A DNA stretch of 64,000 nucleotides. Origin: an uncultured Pelagibacteraceae bacterium. GTDB lineage: Bacteria > Pseudomonadota > Alphaproteobacteria > Pelagibacterales > Pelagibacteraceae. Location: positions 310,001 through 374,000 of the forward strand of contig CACOFY010000001.1 of the NCBI GenBank assembly GCA_902626575.1, in the 5' to 3' direction. Shown piece after piece: positions 8,087 through 16,351 of the stretch. Every line of letters starts with the position of its first letter. Position 1 is the stretch's first letter. The notes under the pieces are model-generated. The model worked only from the letters and a program-made list of their open reading frames with translations, ran no database searches and was not told the origin of the DNA. The translations under genes were made by a program, and so were the position numbers.

Positions 8087-9351
8087 TGGATAAGTTTTTG
8101 ATTAAAGGTCCTTGTAAAGTCAAGGGAACAGTGAATATATCTGGTAGCAAAAATGCTTCTCTACCAATTTTAGCAGCATCTATATTATTTGATGAAATAG
8201 TTGAAATCAAAAATTTACCTAATGTAAGAGATATAGATACAATGCTTTCGTTAATAAAATCACTTGGATTTAACGTTAAACAAAATAAAAATTCAAATTC
8301 TGTTATAATTAAGAAATCAAAAAAAATAAATACTTTTGCATCTTACTCTTTAGTAAAAACTATGAGAGCTGGTATTTTAGTATTAGGTCCTTTAATAACA
8401 AAATTTGGAAAAGCAAAAACATCCCTCCCAGGTGGATGTTTAATTGGGGCAAGACCAATTAACTATCATCTTAACGCTCTTAAAAAACTTGGAATGAATT
8501 ATAAAATTGAAAAGGGATATGTTAATGCTTTTGCAAAGTCAAAATTAAACGGAACAAATATTTTTTTTCCCAAAATATCAGTTGGAGCAACTGAGAATGC
8601 AATCCTTGCTGCAACTTTAGCCAATGGAAAAACAATATTAAAAAATTGTGCTATTGAACCAGAGATAAAAAATGATTTAACTAATTTTTTAAACAAAGCA
8701 GGCGCGAAAATTAAATGGACAGGAAAAAGAACAGTAGAAATAAGAGGTGTAAAATCTTTGAGGAAAATAAGTTACTCAGTTATGGGAGATAGAATAGAAT
8801 GTGGGACTTTTTGCGTAGCAGCAACAATTTCAAAAGGAAATTTAAAAATAAAAGGTTTTGATCCAAAATTAATAAATACGGAATTAAAACTTCTTAAAAA
8901 AGTCGGAGCAAAAATAAAAATAAATGAAAAATTAATATCAATTGCTGGACCTGAAAAAATAAAACCGATTAAAAATATTGTAACGAAAGAATGGCCCGGA
9001 GTAGCTACTGACATGCAATCACAATTAATGGTTCTAATGTGTAGGGCAAATGGGAAAAGTACTATTACTGAAAATATTTTTGAGAATAGATTTCTTCATG
9101 TTGGAGAACTTCAAAGGCTTGGTGCCGATATACAAGTTAAAAAGAATAATGCAATAATTCAGGGTAATACAAAATTTGTTGGTGCAGAAGTTATGTCCAG
9201 TGATTTGAGAGCTTCAGTTGCATTAGTTTTGGCAGCAATAATTTCTAATGGTAAATCTACAATAAATAGAATTTACCATTTAGATAGAGGTTACGAAAAA
9301 ATTGAAAAAAAACTTACAAAGATTGGTGTTAATATCAAACGTATATCTTGA
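8086..9351 (+). CDS. murA: UDP-GlcNAc 1-carboxyvinyltransferase MurA
   Basis: First committed cytoplasmic step of peptidoglycan synthesis, transferring enolpyruvate from PEP to UDP-GlcNAc. At 421 aa it is full length. The N-terminal 'ISGSKNASLPILAA' holds the catalytic Lys. The active-site Cys lies in 'SLPGGCLIGARPI'. Later blocks include 'EWPGVATDMQSQLMVLM' and 'DLRASVALVLAAI'. The Cys is retained, so fosfomycin sensitivity would be expected from family knowledge. The stop overlaps the next start (TGATG). Confidence 0.96.
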   Translation: MDKFLIKGPCKVKGTVNISGSKNASLPILAASILFDEIVEIKNLPNVRDIDTMLSLIKSLGFNVKQNKNSNSVIIKKSKKINTFASYSLVKTMRAGILVLGPLITKFGKAKTSLPGGCLIGARPINYHLNALKKLGMNYKIEKGYVNAFAKSKLNGTNIFFPKISVGATENAILAATLANGKTILKNCAIEPEIKNDLTNFLNKAGAKIKWTGKRTVEIRGVKSLRKISYSVMGDRIECGTFCVAATISKGNLKIKGFDPKLINTELKLLKKVGAKIKINEKLISIAGPEKIKPIKNIVTKEWPGVATDMQSQLMVLMCRANGKSTITENIFENRFLHVGELQRLGADIQVKKNNAIIQGNTKFVGAEVMSSDLRASVALVLAAIISNGKSTINRIYHLDRGYEKIEKKLTKIGVNIKRIS

Positions 9352-9764
9352 TGAATAAGCCATATTTAAAAAAAATTATTGCCCAAACTTCAGAGGATTT
9401 ACAAATAATTTCAGCATGTTGCTCAGAAGGAATTGTAAGAGTTAGTGACATAAAATATTTACAAAAAAATAAAATATTTTTAATATCGATCAATCGACAT
9501 GCAAAAGAAATAGAAAAATCTCAAATCAAAATAAATAGTATAATAAGATTTGAGTATATTCAGGGCTCAAAATCAAAAAATATAGACCAAAAAAATCAAG
9601 ATGAGGAATTGAAGCTTATATCAATTGATATATTCAAAAAAAATAATATTTTTGAAATAACTCTATTGTTTTTAAATAATAAAATTATAACTTTAACCGC
9701 AGAAATAATAGAAGTTATTTTAGAGGATCAAAAAAGCTTAAATGATAAAAATACTGAATTATAA
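9351..9764 (+). CDS. DUF2948 family protein
   Basis: 137 aa from ATG at 9351, which overlaps the murA stop; the track's TTG at 9348 adds one residue and is less likely. The motif order 'SEDLQIISACCSEGIVRVSDIKYL', 'KIFLISINRHAKE' and 'LISIDIFKKNNIFEITLLFL' matches the alphaproteobacterial DUF2948 family, which nearly always lies between murA and hisD. It has no TM helices, no recognised catalytic motif and no established function. Its 3' end overlaps hisD by 23 nt. Confidence 0.75.
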   Translation: MNKPYLKKIIAQTSEDLQIISACCSEGIVRVSDIKYLQKNKIFLISINRHAKEIEKSQIKINSIIRFEYIQGSKSKNIDQKNQDEELKLISIDIFKKNNIFEITLLFLNNKIITLTAEIIEVILEDQKSLNDKNTEL

Positions 9765-11016
9765 AAATAGTTTATCTCTTAAAAAATTATCTACCTTTCT
9801 AGAGAAAAGAAGATTTGCTGAGAATAAAGATATCGGCATAGTTCAGAATATATTAAAAGATATAAAAAAAAATAAAGTTAAGGCTTTAAAAAAATACGAG
9901 CTAAGATTTGGTAATAATACACAAATAAATATTTCAAAAGATCAGATAAAAAAATCCATAAAAAATTTAAATCCAAAAGTAAAAAAAGCAATAGATTTTG
10001 CATATAAGAGAATATTTAATTTTCACCTAAAACAAAAAAAAACGATTGGAGATATTTTTTATAGGGATAGTTATGGAAATAAATTACAATATAAAAATGT
10101 TCCAATTAGCTCCGTTGGATTTTATGTTCCAGGCAATTTACCATCAACACTGCTAATGAATACTATTCCAGCTAAAATAGCAAAAGTAAAAAGACTAGTT
10201 TTAGCTTCACCTAAAATAAATGGAATGTTAAACCCAGCGGTACTTTATGCAGCAAAAAAAGTTGGTATTAACGAAATTTACTCAATGGGTGGTGCCCAAG
10301 CTATTGCAAGCTTAGCTTTCATACAGAAGGTTAATAAAATAGTTGGACCAGGAAATAAGTTTGTTGCTGAAGCAAAAAAACAATTATCAACAAATTTAGT
10401 AGGAACAGAGTCAATGTACTGCGGGGCCTCTGAAATTTGTGTTTTAGCGGATAAATATACTGATATAAATCAAGTTGCTACCTCTCTAGTATCTCAAGCA
10501 GAGCATGATCCTGATAGTCAATGCATATTAGTTACAAAAGATAATAACTTAATTAAAGAAGTAAACAAAAGAATTCAAAATATATTAAAAACTATTCCAA
10601 GAAGAAGTATTGCTTTCAATTCTCTTAAAAAGAACGGCTTAATTATAAAAGTAAAATCTGATAAGCAAATAACCGAAGTAATTAACGAGGTGTCACCTGA
10701 ACACTTAGAAATAAATGTAAGAAATTTTAAAAAGTATGTAAATAAAATTATAAATGCTGGAAGTATTTGTAACGGTCAGTATACTCCAATGAGCCTTTCA
10801 GATTATACTGTAGGTACAAATCACGTTTTGCCAACATCAGGTTCAGCAAAATTTAGTTCTGGTCTTAGTTTAAGCGAATTTGTTAAAAAAATATCTATTG
10901 TAACTTTAAGTAAATTAGGGGTAGAAAAAATTGGAAATCCAGCTATAACTCTTTCCGAGTTTGAGAAGTTACATGCTCACACTCAAAGTATAAAATCAAG
11001 AATGAGGAGAAACTAA
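9742..11016 (+). CDS. hisD: Histidinol dehydrogenase HisD
   Basis: Oxidises L-histidinol to histidine in two NAD-dependent steps. The 424 aa protein retains the known catalytic and metal residues: Gln and His in '[10 protein letters not shown]', Glu-His in 'VSPEHLEI', Asp in '[13 protein letters not shown]' and the C-terminal His in 'EKLHAHTQ'. Departures from the common form include '[12 protein letters not shown]' for the usual YVPGG-type loop and '[11 protein letters not shown]' where AGPSE is typical. It overlaps DUF2948 and is followed 2 nt later by infA. Confidence 0.95.
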   Translation: MIKILNYKNSLSLKKLSTFLEKRRFAENKDIGIVQNILKDIKKNKVKALKKYELRFGNNTQINISKDQIKKSIKNLNPKVKKAIDFAYKRIFNFHLKQKKTIGDIFYRDSYGNKLQYKNVPISSVGFYVPGNLPSTLLMNTIPAKIAKVKRLVLASPKINGMLNPAVLYAAKKVGINEIYSMGGAQAIASLAFIQKVNKIVGPGNKFVAEAKKQLSTNLVGTESMYCGASEICVLADKYTDINQVATSLVSQAEHDPDSQCILVTKDNNLIKEVNKRIQNILKTIPRRSIAFNSLKKNGLIIKVKSDKQITEVINEVSPEHLEINVRNFKKYVNKIINAGSICNGQYTPMSLSDYTVGTNHVLPTSGSAKFSSGLSLSEFVKKISIVTLSKLGVEKIGNPAITLSEFEKLHAHTQSIKSRMRRN

Positions 11017-11018
11017 AT

Positions 11019-11234
11019 TTGTCAAAACAGGATCTGTTGCAATTTAATGGTCAAGTAATTGAGTTACTGAAAAATGCAATGTTCAGGGTAAAATTGGAAA
11101 ACGGTCATATGGTAACCGCACATACGGCTGGCAAACTTAGAAAAAATCGTATTAGAGTTCTTCAAGGAGATAACGTTACCGTAGAAGTGACTCCATACGA
11201 TTTAACAAAGGGAAGAATCATTTTTAGGTTTTAA
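11019..11234 (+). CDS. infA: Translation initiation factor IF-1, TTG start
   Basis: A 71 aa S1/OB-fold protein that binds the 30S A site during initiation. '[29 protein letters not shown]' and '[15 protein letters not shown]' match IF-1 from end to end. The only start giving the normal N-terminus ([15 protein letters not shown]) is TTG, 2 nt after the hisD stop, so translation probably relies partly on coupling to hisD. The gene is followed within 5 nt by tRNA-Phe. Confidence 0.96.
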   Translation: MSKQDLLQFNGQVIELLKNAMFRVKLENGHMVTAHTAGKLRKNRIRVLQGDNVTVEVTPYDLTKGRIIFRF

Positions 11235-11239
11235 TACAT

Positions 11240-11312
11240 GGGTCTCTGGTGTAGCTGGTGCGCACGAACGCCTGAAAAGCGTTAGGACCTGGTTCGTTTC
11301 CAGGGGGACCCA
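11240..11312 (+). tRNA. tRNA-Phe (anticodon GAA), atypical loops
   Basis: 73 nt form a full cloverleaf: acceptor GGGTCTC/GGGACCC, D stem GTGT/GCAC, anticodon stem AACGC/GCGTT with loop CTGAAAA (anticodon GAA), T stem CCTGG/CCAGG, discriminator A. The CCA is incomplete in the DNA (CCT follows). The T-loop is TTCGTTT, so position 58 is T instead of the near-universal A. The 9-nt D loop AGCTGGTGC has C where A21 is expected. All stems pair, so a functional though divergent tRNA is more likely than a pseudogene. Confidence 0.85.
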
Positions 11313-11429
11313 CCTTAATTCATTTATTTTACTTTAAATAATACTCTTGCAATAAATTTTAAAATCTAATAGTTAATCATCAGCTAATTTAGCTATAAGT
11401 TAACAATATGAAGAAAGAGTAAAATAAGT

Positions 11430-11642
11430 ATGAGTACATTAAACGGGAAGGTCAAGTGGTTCAACGGTAAGAAGGGCTACGGATTTATAGAAAGAGAAGA
11501 CAAAGAGAAGGATGTGTTCGTTCATGCGAGCGCTGTAAGAGATGCAGGACTTCGTTTTTTAAATGAAGGTGACGAACTACAGTTTGAAATAGAAGATGGC
11601 CCTAAAGGACCTTCGGCTGTTAAACTTCAAAAGAAATCTTAA
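11430..11642 (+). CDS. Cold-shock domain protein (CspA family)
   Basis: A 70 aa single cold-shock domain that binds single-stranded RNA/DNA as an RNA chaperone or antiterminator. RNP1 'KGYGFIER' and RNP2 'DVFVHASAV' are intact, preceded by '[12 protein letters not shown]'. It stands alone, with 115 bp upstream (containing the palindrome AGCTAATTTAGCT) and a large hairpin just downstream. The name CspA is generic; which paralogue this is cannot be told. Confidence 0.93.
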   Translation: MSTLNGKVKWFNGKKGYGFIEREDKEKDVFVHASAVRDAGLRFLNEGDELQFEIEDGPKGPSAVKLQKKS

Positions 11643-11655
11643 TTTTCTAGAATAT

Positions 11656-11710
11656 CAATAATTGTTATAGGGATGAATGGTTAAATTCCATATCCCTATA
11701 CAATTAATTG
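11656..11710 (+). terminator. Large 3' hairpin after the cold-shock gene
   Basis: Starting 14 nt after the csp stop, CAATAATTGTTATAGGGAT pairs almost end to end with ATCCCTATACAATTAATTG (one bulge on each side), capped by ATGG/CCAT and a TTAAATT loop. No long T-run follows directly, so it may stabilise the mRNA or block 3' exonucleases as much as terminate transcription. Confidence 0.55.
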
Positions 11711-11743
11711 TTGCATTTAAAGTTTTTTCAGGTAATTAACTCA

Positions 11744-11828
11744 AATATGATTAATACGATTTACAAAATCGCAAATACACACAGACACCATTTCCATGCT
11801 GGCTGCACGCTAGCAATTTAATCATATT
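11744..11828 (+). ncRNA. Candidate three-stem structured RNA
   Basis: The 228-bp gap between csp and tRNA-His contains a nested structure. P1 is AATATGATTAA (11744-11754) with TTAATCATATT (11818-11828), 11 perfect pairs. P2 is CGATTT-ACA-AAATCG (11757-11771). P3 is TGCTGGC-TGCAC-GCTAGCA (11797-11815), seven pairs including one G-U that is allowed only if the plus strand is transcribed. A 25-nt CA-rich linker separates P2 and P3. I do not recognise a named Rfam family. It could be an sRNA, part of the csp 3' UTR, or a protein-binding inverted repeat. Confidence 0.45.
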
Positions 11829-11854
11829 ATAAATTTAAAATTAACTACAATTAG

Positions 11855-11860
11855 TATAAA
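11855..11860 (+). promoter_or_regulatory. Possible -10 element for tRNA-His/hisS
   Basis: TATAAA lies 11 nt upstream of the mature tRNA-His 5' end (11871), the right distance for a sigma-70 -10 box driving a tRNA transcript. No good TTGACA-like -35 is seen 17 nt further upstream. The assignment rests mainly on position. Confidence 0.35.
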
Positions 11861-11870
11861 ATAAAGAAAG

Positions 11871-11945
11871 GCCCTGGTGGTGAAATGGTTATCACGAAAG
11901 TTTGTGGAACTTTAGTTTTTGGTTCGATCCCAAGCCAGGGTACCA
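11871..11945 (+). tRNA. tRNA-His (anticodon GTG), A73 type
   Basis: 75 nt including CCA: acceptor GCCCTGG/CCAGGGT (a G1-U72 wobble), D stem GTGA/TCAC, anticodon stem AAAGT/ACTTT with loop TTGTGGA (GTG), T stem TTTGG/CCAAG, T-loop TTCGATC. The discriminator is A73, not the C73 found in most bacterial tRNA-His; loss of C73 is known in part of the Alphaproteobacteria. A G at genomic position -1 would face A73 unpaired if retained. It lies 4 nt before hisS. ORF 11902-13347 in the track wrongly starts inside it. Confidence 0.93.
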
Positions 11946-11949
11946 AAAA

Positions 11950-13347
11950 ATGGAAAAAAACAAAAAACTCATACCTGGACTACCTACAGGTTTTGAAGAT
12001 AGATGGGACAAAAGATTATACCTCAAAAAGAAACTTCTTAGGTTAATTGAGGAAAATTTTATAAAATATGGTTTTGAACCATTGGAAACACCATCTTTTG
12101 AAATTAGTGAAAACATCGGATCATTTCTTGCAGATGATGACAGCAATCCTATGTCTGATGTATTTACTTTTAACGACGGAGAAAAAAAAATTACGCTTAG
12201 ATATGACTTATCAAGTCCTCTTGCGAGATTTGTTGCGCAGAATAATCAACAACTTCCTCTTCCTTATAAACGTTATGCTATACAAAATGTTTTTAGAAAT
12301 GAGAAAGCTGGTAACGCTCGTTATAGGGAATTTACACAAGCAGATTGCGATATAGTAGGAAATGTAAATTCAGCACAATCAAATGCAGAGTTATGCAATT
12401 TAATAGCAAGCACTTTAATAAATTGTGGACTTAAAAAAGATCAATTTATAATTTACGTGAGTAATAGAAAAATAATCCAGGGCTTAATAAAAGACTTAAA
12501 AATTCCAGAGGAAAAGCAAGTTAAAGTTATGAGAGCAATAGATAAGCTTGATAAACCAGGTTTTGGATTAAAAGGTGTTGAGGATTTATTGAAAAAAGAG
12601 AGAAAAGATAAAAGTGGTGCGATTACAAAAGGTGCAAATTTGAGCGATGATCAAGCATCTCAAATCATTGATTTTTTAAAAATTAAAGACCTTAAAGAAC
12701 TAAAGAAAAATTTTCAAAATTCACTCACCTTAGAAGGCATCAAAGAAATTGAGCAATTATATGAGATTTTAAGTTATGGAGATTATAGCGATCAGGTTAA
12801 AACTAATTTTACAATTGTAAGAGGTCTCGAATATTATGACGGATTCTGTGTTGAAACTAATCTGAAATTTAAAATTACTAACAATAAGGGCAAGGAGGTT
12901 GATATTGGTAGCATTTGTTCAGGTGGTCAGTACAACAAGCTAATATCAAGGTTTAAAGGTGTAGATATTCCAGGTACCGGATTTAGTATTGGAGTAGACA
13001 GACTTTTGTTTGCAATTTTGCAGTTAGGACAAATAGAAGTCGATAGCAAGAAACCGGCAATTGTTTGCGTAATGGATAAAAAATACCTCAAGAACTATTA
13101 CGAAATACTCAAAATTCTAAGAGATAATGGAATTAACTCTGAAATTTTTTTAGATAGTGAAAAAAATCTTGGAAAGCAATTAACTTATGCAAATAAAAGA
13201 GGATGTCCGATAGCGGTCATTTGTGGAGAAAACGAGTTTAAAGAAAATACTATTACACTAAAAAATTTGCTAGGTGCAAAAGGAGAAAACAATCAAATTA
13301 CAATTCCAAAAGAAAACTTAATCAATGAAATCAAAAAATTCGTCTAA
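11950..13347 (+). CDS. hisS: Histidyl-tRNA synthetase HisS
   Basis: Class II aminoacyl-tRNA synthetase charging tRNA-His. ATG at 11950 gives 465 aa beginning MEKNKKLIPGLPTGFEDRW, the expected HisRS N-terminus; the track's upstream extension runs through the tRNA gene. Motifs include motif 2 'RYAIQNVFRNEKAGNARYREFTQ', the HisA-type 'RGLEYYDGFCVE', 'SICSGGQYNKLI' and motif 3 'GTGFSIGVDRLLFAI', followed by an anticodon-binding domain (about 380-465). It overlaps hisZ by 23 nt. Adjacency to its own cognate, non-canonical tRNA is notable. Confidence 0.95.
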   Translation: MEKNKKLIPGLPTGFEDRWDKRLYLKKKLLRLIEENFIKYGFEPLETPSFEISENIGSFLADDDSNPMSDVFTFNDGEKKITLRYDLSSPLARFVAQNNQQLPLPYKRYAIQNVFRNEKAGNARYREFTQADCDIVGNVNSAQSNAELCNLIASTLINCGLKKDQFIIYVSNRKIIQGLIKDLKIPEEKQVKVMRAIDKLDKPGFGLKGVEDLLKKERKDKSGAITKGANLSDDQASQIIDFLKIKDLKELKKNFQNSLTLEGIKEIEQLYEILSYGDYSDQVKTNFTIVRGLEYYDGFCVETNLKFKITNNKGKEVDIGSICSGGQYNKLISRFKGVDIPGTGFSIGVDRLLFAILQLGQIEVDSKKPAIVCVMDKKYLKNYYEILKILRDNGINSEIFLDSEKNLGKQLTYANKRGCPIAVICGENEFKENTITLKNLLGAKGENNQITIPKENLINEIKKFV

Positions 13348-14383
13348 CAAAATCCTTGCATTAATTAAATCGCAGGGATTTAACAAAATTGAACTCGACT
13401 CTGTTTTGGAAACGAAATACATTTTGCAAAGATCGGGAGAAAATTTTAGAAAATATCTATTTTCATTTTATAACTCAAACGGCGAAGAGTTATGTTTAAG
13501 ACCAGATTTAACAATTTCCTCAGTATTACGATACGCTCAAGGAAACAGATTCAATAAAGAAAAGGTGTTTTATACGGGCAGTGCATTTAGAAAATCTTAT
13601 AATAAGAAAAATATTTTAATAAAACAAATAGGTATGGAAATTTTTTCATCTAAAGATGAAAATAAAGATGATAGAGAAATAATAGATACATCCATTAAAG
13701 TTTTAAAAAAAACAGGTTTCAAAAAAGCTAAGGTTGAAATTGGTAATTTCAAGCTATTCGAATTATTAATTCAAAAACTTTCTATACCCCAAAGATGGAA
13801 GGATCGTCTTATCAAATTTTATTGGAACAAAGAATATTTTTCACAGTTACTAAAAAGGTTAGATAGTAATTCAGATATAGATCCCTTCATTGTTGCTGGA
13901 GATCACAAAACGTATTTGAAAATGAAAAAGGAATATCCAAAAAAAATGATTGCTGGACGAACATATGAGGAAATAATTGAACGATACGAAAGAAAAATTA
14001 ACGATCCAAGATTAACTAAAACAGGAAAAATAAGTTCAAAGATAATTAAAGAATTTCTAAAAATTAAGTGTCCTTTAAAAGATGCACCAAAAAAACTAAA
14101 CGCTTTTTATAAAAAATATAATTTAAATATTTCTGTTGCAAAGGAATTTTTTCCAATTTCAACATTTCAAAAAAATCTTAAATTTGAATTTTCAACATCA
14201 AGCGGCAGAGGTAGGGAGGTCGAGTTTTACAGCTCGTTTATATTTTCAATAGATGTAAAAATAAAAGGTAAGACAAAAACATTTATTGCAGGTGGAAGAT
14301 ATAACGACTTGTCCTCAAAAAATTTAGGTCTTAGAAAAATACCAGCAGTTGGAGCGGCAGTAAATTTAGGAGTTTATGAATAA
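13325..14383 (+). CDS. hisZ: ATP phosphoribosyltransferase regulatory subunit HisZ
   Basis: A 352 aa paralogue of the HisRS catalytic core that lacks aminoacylation ability and forms a hetero-octamer with short HisG, giving activity and histidine feedback. Visible class II-like blocks are 'LCLRPDLTISSVLRYA', 'VFYTGSAFRKS' and the C-terminal 'FIAGGRYNDLSSKNLGLRKIPAVGAAVNLGVYE'. No anticodon-binding domain follows. Position between hisS and a 229-aa hisG supports HisZ over a second HisRS. It overlaps both neighbours. Confidence 0.9.
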   Translation: MKSKNSSNKILALIKSQGFNKIELDSVLETKYILQRSGENFRKYLFSFYNSNGEELCLRPDLTISSVLRYAQGNRFNKEKVFYTGSAFRKSYNKKNILIKQIGMEIFSSKDENKDDREIIDTSIKVLKKTGFKKAKVEIGNFKLFELLIQKLSIPQRWKDRLIKFYWNKEYFSQLLKRLDSNSDIDPFIVAGDHKTYLKMKKEYPKKMIAGRTYEEIIERYERKINDPRLTKTGKISSKIIKEFLKIKCPLKDAPKKLNAFYKKYNLNISVAKEFFPISTFQKNLKFEFSTSSGRGREVEFYSSFIFSIDVKIKGKTKTFIAGGRYNDLSSKNLGLRKIPAVGAAVNLGVYE

Positions 14384-15065
14384 AGATATTATTAATATAG
14401 GTATTGTCTCAAAAGGAAGACTTAAAGAAGAGTCTGAAAAAATTTTCAGAAAAAATAATTTAAAAATTTACACCGAAGATGGTGAAAGAGGGCTGGTAGC
14501 CAAAGTTAAGGGTAGAAAAAATTTAAGAGTATTATTTCTTCATGCTAGAGAAATTATTGATCAACTATCTTTAGGAAATATTGATTTAGGAATAAGTGGT
14601 TTCGATTTACTGATGGAGTCTGAGATAAATATTCAAAAAAACATAAAAGTTGAAAAAAAACTTAAATTTGGCTTTGCTACTTTGCAGCTAGCTGTTCGAA
14701 AAGAATTTATCGATGTTTTCACAACTTTAGATTTAGATGAAGTTGCAGAAGATTATAGAAGAAAAAACAAAAAACTAATTCGTATTGGTACGAAGTATCC
14801 AAATCTTACACGTGATGCTTTGTATAAGCGAGGAGTAACAAATTTTACTATTGTGAAGTCTTTAGGAAGTACAGAATTGATGCCTGCAATGGACACCGCT
14901 ATGTTGATAAGCGATATTTCCAGCACAGGAACTACAATGAAAAAAAATCACCTTAGACCTTTAAGTGATGGTGAAATACTTAAGTCACAAGCTTGTTTAC
15001 TAAGTTCTAAAAAAGGAACAAACAAAAAAGGTTTGAAAATTTTAATAGGTTTATTTTCTAAATAA
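14376..15065 (+). CDS. hisG: ATP phosphoribosyltransferase HisG, short form
   Basis: Catalyses the first step of histidine synthesis, ATP + PRPP to phosphoribosyl-ATP. At 229 aa it lacks the C-terminal regulatory ACT-like domain of long HisG and therefore needs HisZ, encoded immediately upstream with an 8-nt overlap. 'IGIVSKGRLKEES', 'LGISGFDLLME', 'IRIGTKYPNLTRDAL' and the PRPP-loop region 'ISDISSTGTTMKKNHL' agree with the alphaproteobacterial short-form subgroup. Confidence 0.94.
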   Translation: MNKDIINIGIVSKGRLKEESEKIFRKNNLKIYTEDGERGLVAKVKGRKNLRVLFLHAREIIDQLSLGNIDLGISGFDLLMESEINIQKNIKVEKKLKFGFATLQLAVRKEFIDVFTTLDLDEVAEDYRRKNKKLIRIGTKYPNLTRDALYKRGVTNFTIVKSLGSTELMPAMDTAMLISDISSTGTTMKKNHLRPLSDGEILKSQACLLSSKKGTNKKGLKILIGLFSK

Positions 15066-15182
15066 TAAATCTTTCCAATAATTTAATATTATTTTTATGA
15101 CATCAATATTTTTGAAAATTGCATAAAAACTGATAATAATTAAAATAAAAAAAACAACTAGAAGTATAAACTCTAAATTCAT
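15051..15182 (-). CDS. Possible 43-aa single-TM protein
   Basis: Below the track's limit. ATG at 15182 (minus) encodes MNLEFILLVVFFILIIISFYAIFK followed by a short tail ending in LLFRK. It is a textbook one-helix membrane microprotein by hydrophobicity, filling an otherwise empty 200-bp gap. It overlaps the 3' end of hisG by 15 nt, tail to tail. No ribosome binding site is evident, and AT-rich DNA readily yields Ile/Leu/Phe-rich chance ORFs, so confidence is low. Nothing else is seen in 15066-15266. Confidence 0.3.
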   Translation of the reverse strand: MNLEFILLVVFFILIIISFYAIFKNIDVIKIILNYWKDLLFRK

Positions 15183-15266
15183 TAATCAAAATAAGTATAA
15201 TCTTTATTGATTAAAATTAAATAAATTTTTGCTGCAAATATAAAATTTTAGTGTATTTAATTAAAT

Positions 15267-16349
15267 ATGAATCAATTTAAGTTAGCAGAATTTTTTTGTG
15301 GACCTGGCGGAATGGGGTATGGAGCCAGTTTAAGTAAAATAAAAAAAAATAACAAAATTTTTAATATACAGCACTCCTGGGCCTCTGATTACGATCAAGA
15401 TTCCTGTAATACTTATAAAAGAAATATTAAAACCAAAGCTATTTTTTGTGAAAAAGTTGAAAATTTTTTCAATCTAGTTGATAAAAAAAAAGTAACGCTA
15501 CCTAAGTTTAATTGTTTTGCCTATGGTTTTCCTTGTAATGATTTTAGCAACGTAGGGGAGCATTTAGGTTTTAAAGGAAAATTTGGACCACTCTATTCAT
15601 ACGGCGTTGAATTGATAAATAGATATAAACCAACTTGGTTTGTGGCTGAAAATGTTGGAGGTATAAGTAGCTCAAATGAAGGTAAGGCCTTTAAAATAAT
15701 TCTCAATGATTTAAGAAATGCTGGAAAAGGTTATAATTTAACTGTTCACAAATATAAATTTGAAGACTATGGAATACCTCAAGCTCGTCATAGAATTATT
15801 ATTGTAGGAATTAAGAAAGAATTTAACCTTAAATTTAAAGTTCCAAAACCTAATTACGAATTAATGACTGCGAAACAAGCTCTTAAAAATATACCTCGCA
15901 ATGCTTATAACAATGAATTAACAAAGAACTCAAATCAGGTTATTGAAAGATTAAAATATATTAAACCAGGTAAAAGTGCCTTTAATTCTAATATTCCAAA
16001 GAAATTACAATTAAACGTAAAAGGTGCAAAGATAAGTCAAATATATAGAAGATTAGATCCCAACAAACCTTCTTATACAGTTACAGGAAGTGGTGGAGGT
16101 GGGACGCATGTTTATCACTGGAAAGAAAATAGAGCTTTAACTAATCGAGAAAGAGCTAGGCTTCAAACCTTTCCTGATAATTTTATTTTTGAAGGATCAA
16201 AAGAAAGTGTAAGAAAACAAATAGGAATGGCGGTACCAGTTCTTGGAGCTAAGATAATTTTTGAGGCAATTTTAAAAACCTTTGCTGGGATAAATTATTT
16301 AACCGTAGATGCAAACTTAGAGGAAAATCAAAAAGAATTTGAATTTTGA
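15267..16349 (+). CDS. DNA (cytosine-5) methyltransferase
   Basis: A 360 aa SAM-dependent enzyme methylating C5 of cytosine in DNA. Motif I 'AEFFCGPGGMGYG' (7-19), motif IV 'YGFPCNDFSNVG' with catalytic C90, motif VI 'AENVGG' (E128), motif VIII 'QARHRIIIVG' (172-181), a target-recognition region (about 190-290), and motifs IX/X 'TNRERARLQTFP' and 'KQIGMAVPVLGAKI' are all in order. It converges on the next gene with 2 bp between stops, suggesting the modification half of a type II restriction-modification system. The recognition sequence is not deducible. Confidence 0.92.
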   Translation: MNQFKLAEFFCGPGGMGYGASLSKIKKNNKIFNIQHSWASDYDQDSCNTYKRNIKTKAIFCEKVENFFNLVDKKKVTLPKFNCFAYGFPCNDFSNVGEHLGFKGKFGPLYSYGVELINRYKPTWFVAENVGGISSSNEGKAFKIILNDLRNAGKGYNLTVHKYKFEDYGIPQARHRIIIVGIKKEFNLKFKVPKPNYELMTAKQALKNIPRNAYNNELTKNSNQVIERLKYIKPGKSAFNSNIPKKLQLNVKGAKISQIYRRLDPNKPSYTVTGSGGGGTHVYHWKENRALTNRERARLQTFPDNFIFEGSKESVRKQIGMAVPVLGAKIIFEAILKTFAGINYLTVDANLEENQKEFEF

Positions 16350-16351
16350 TA

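Noticed and set aside
11902-11949. Track start of the hisS ORF at 11902
   Set aside because: This stretch is inside the tRNA-His gene; ATG at 11950 gives the normal HisRS N-terminus.
12068-12355. 95-aa plus-strand ORF
   Set aside because: Out-of-frame shadow within hisS.
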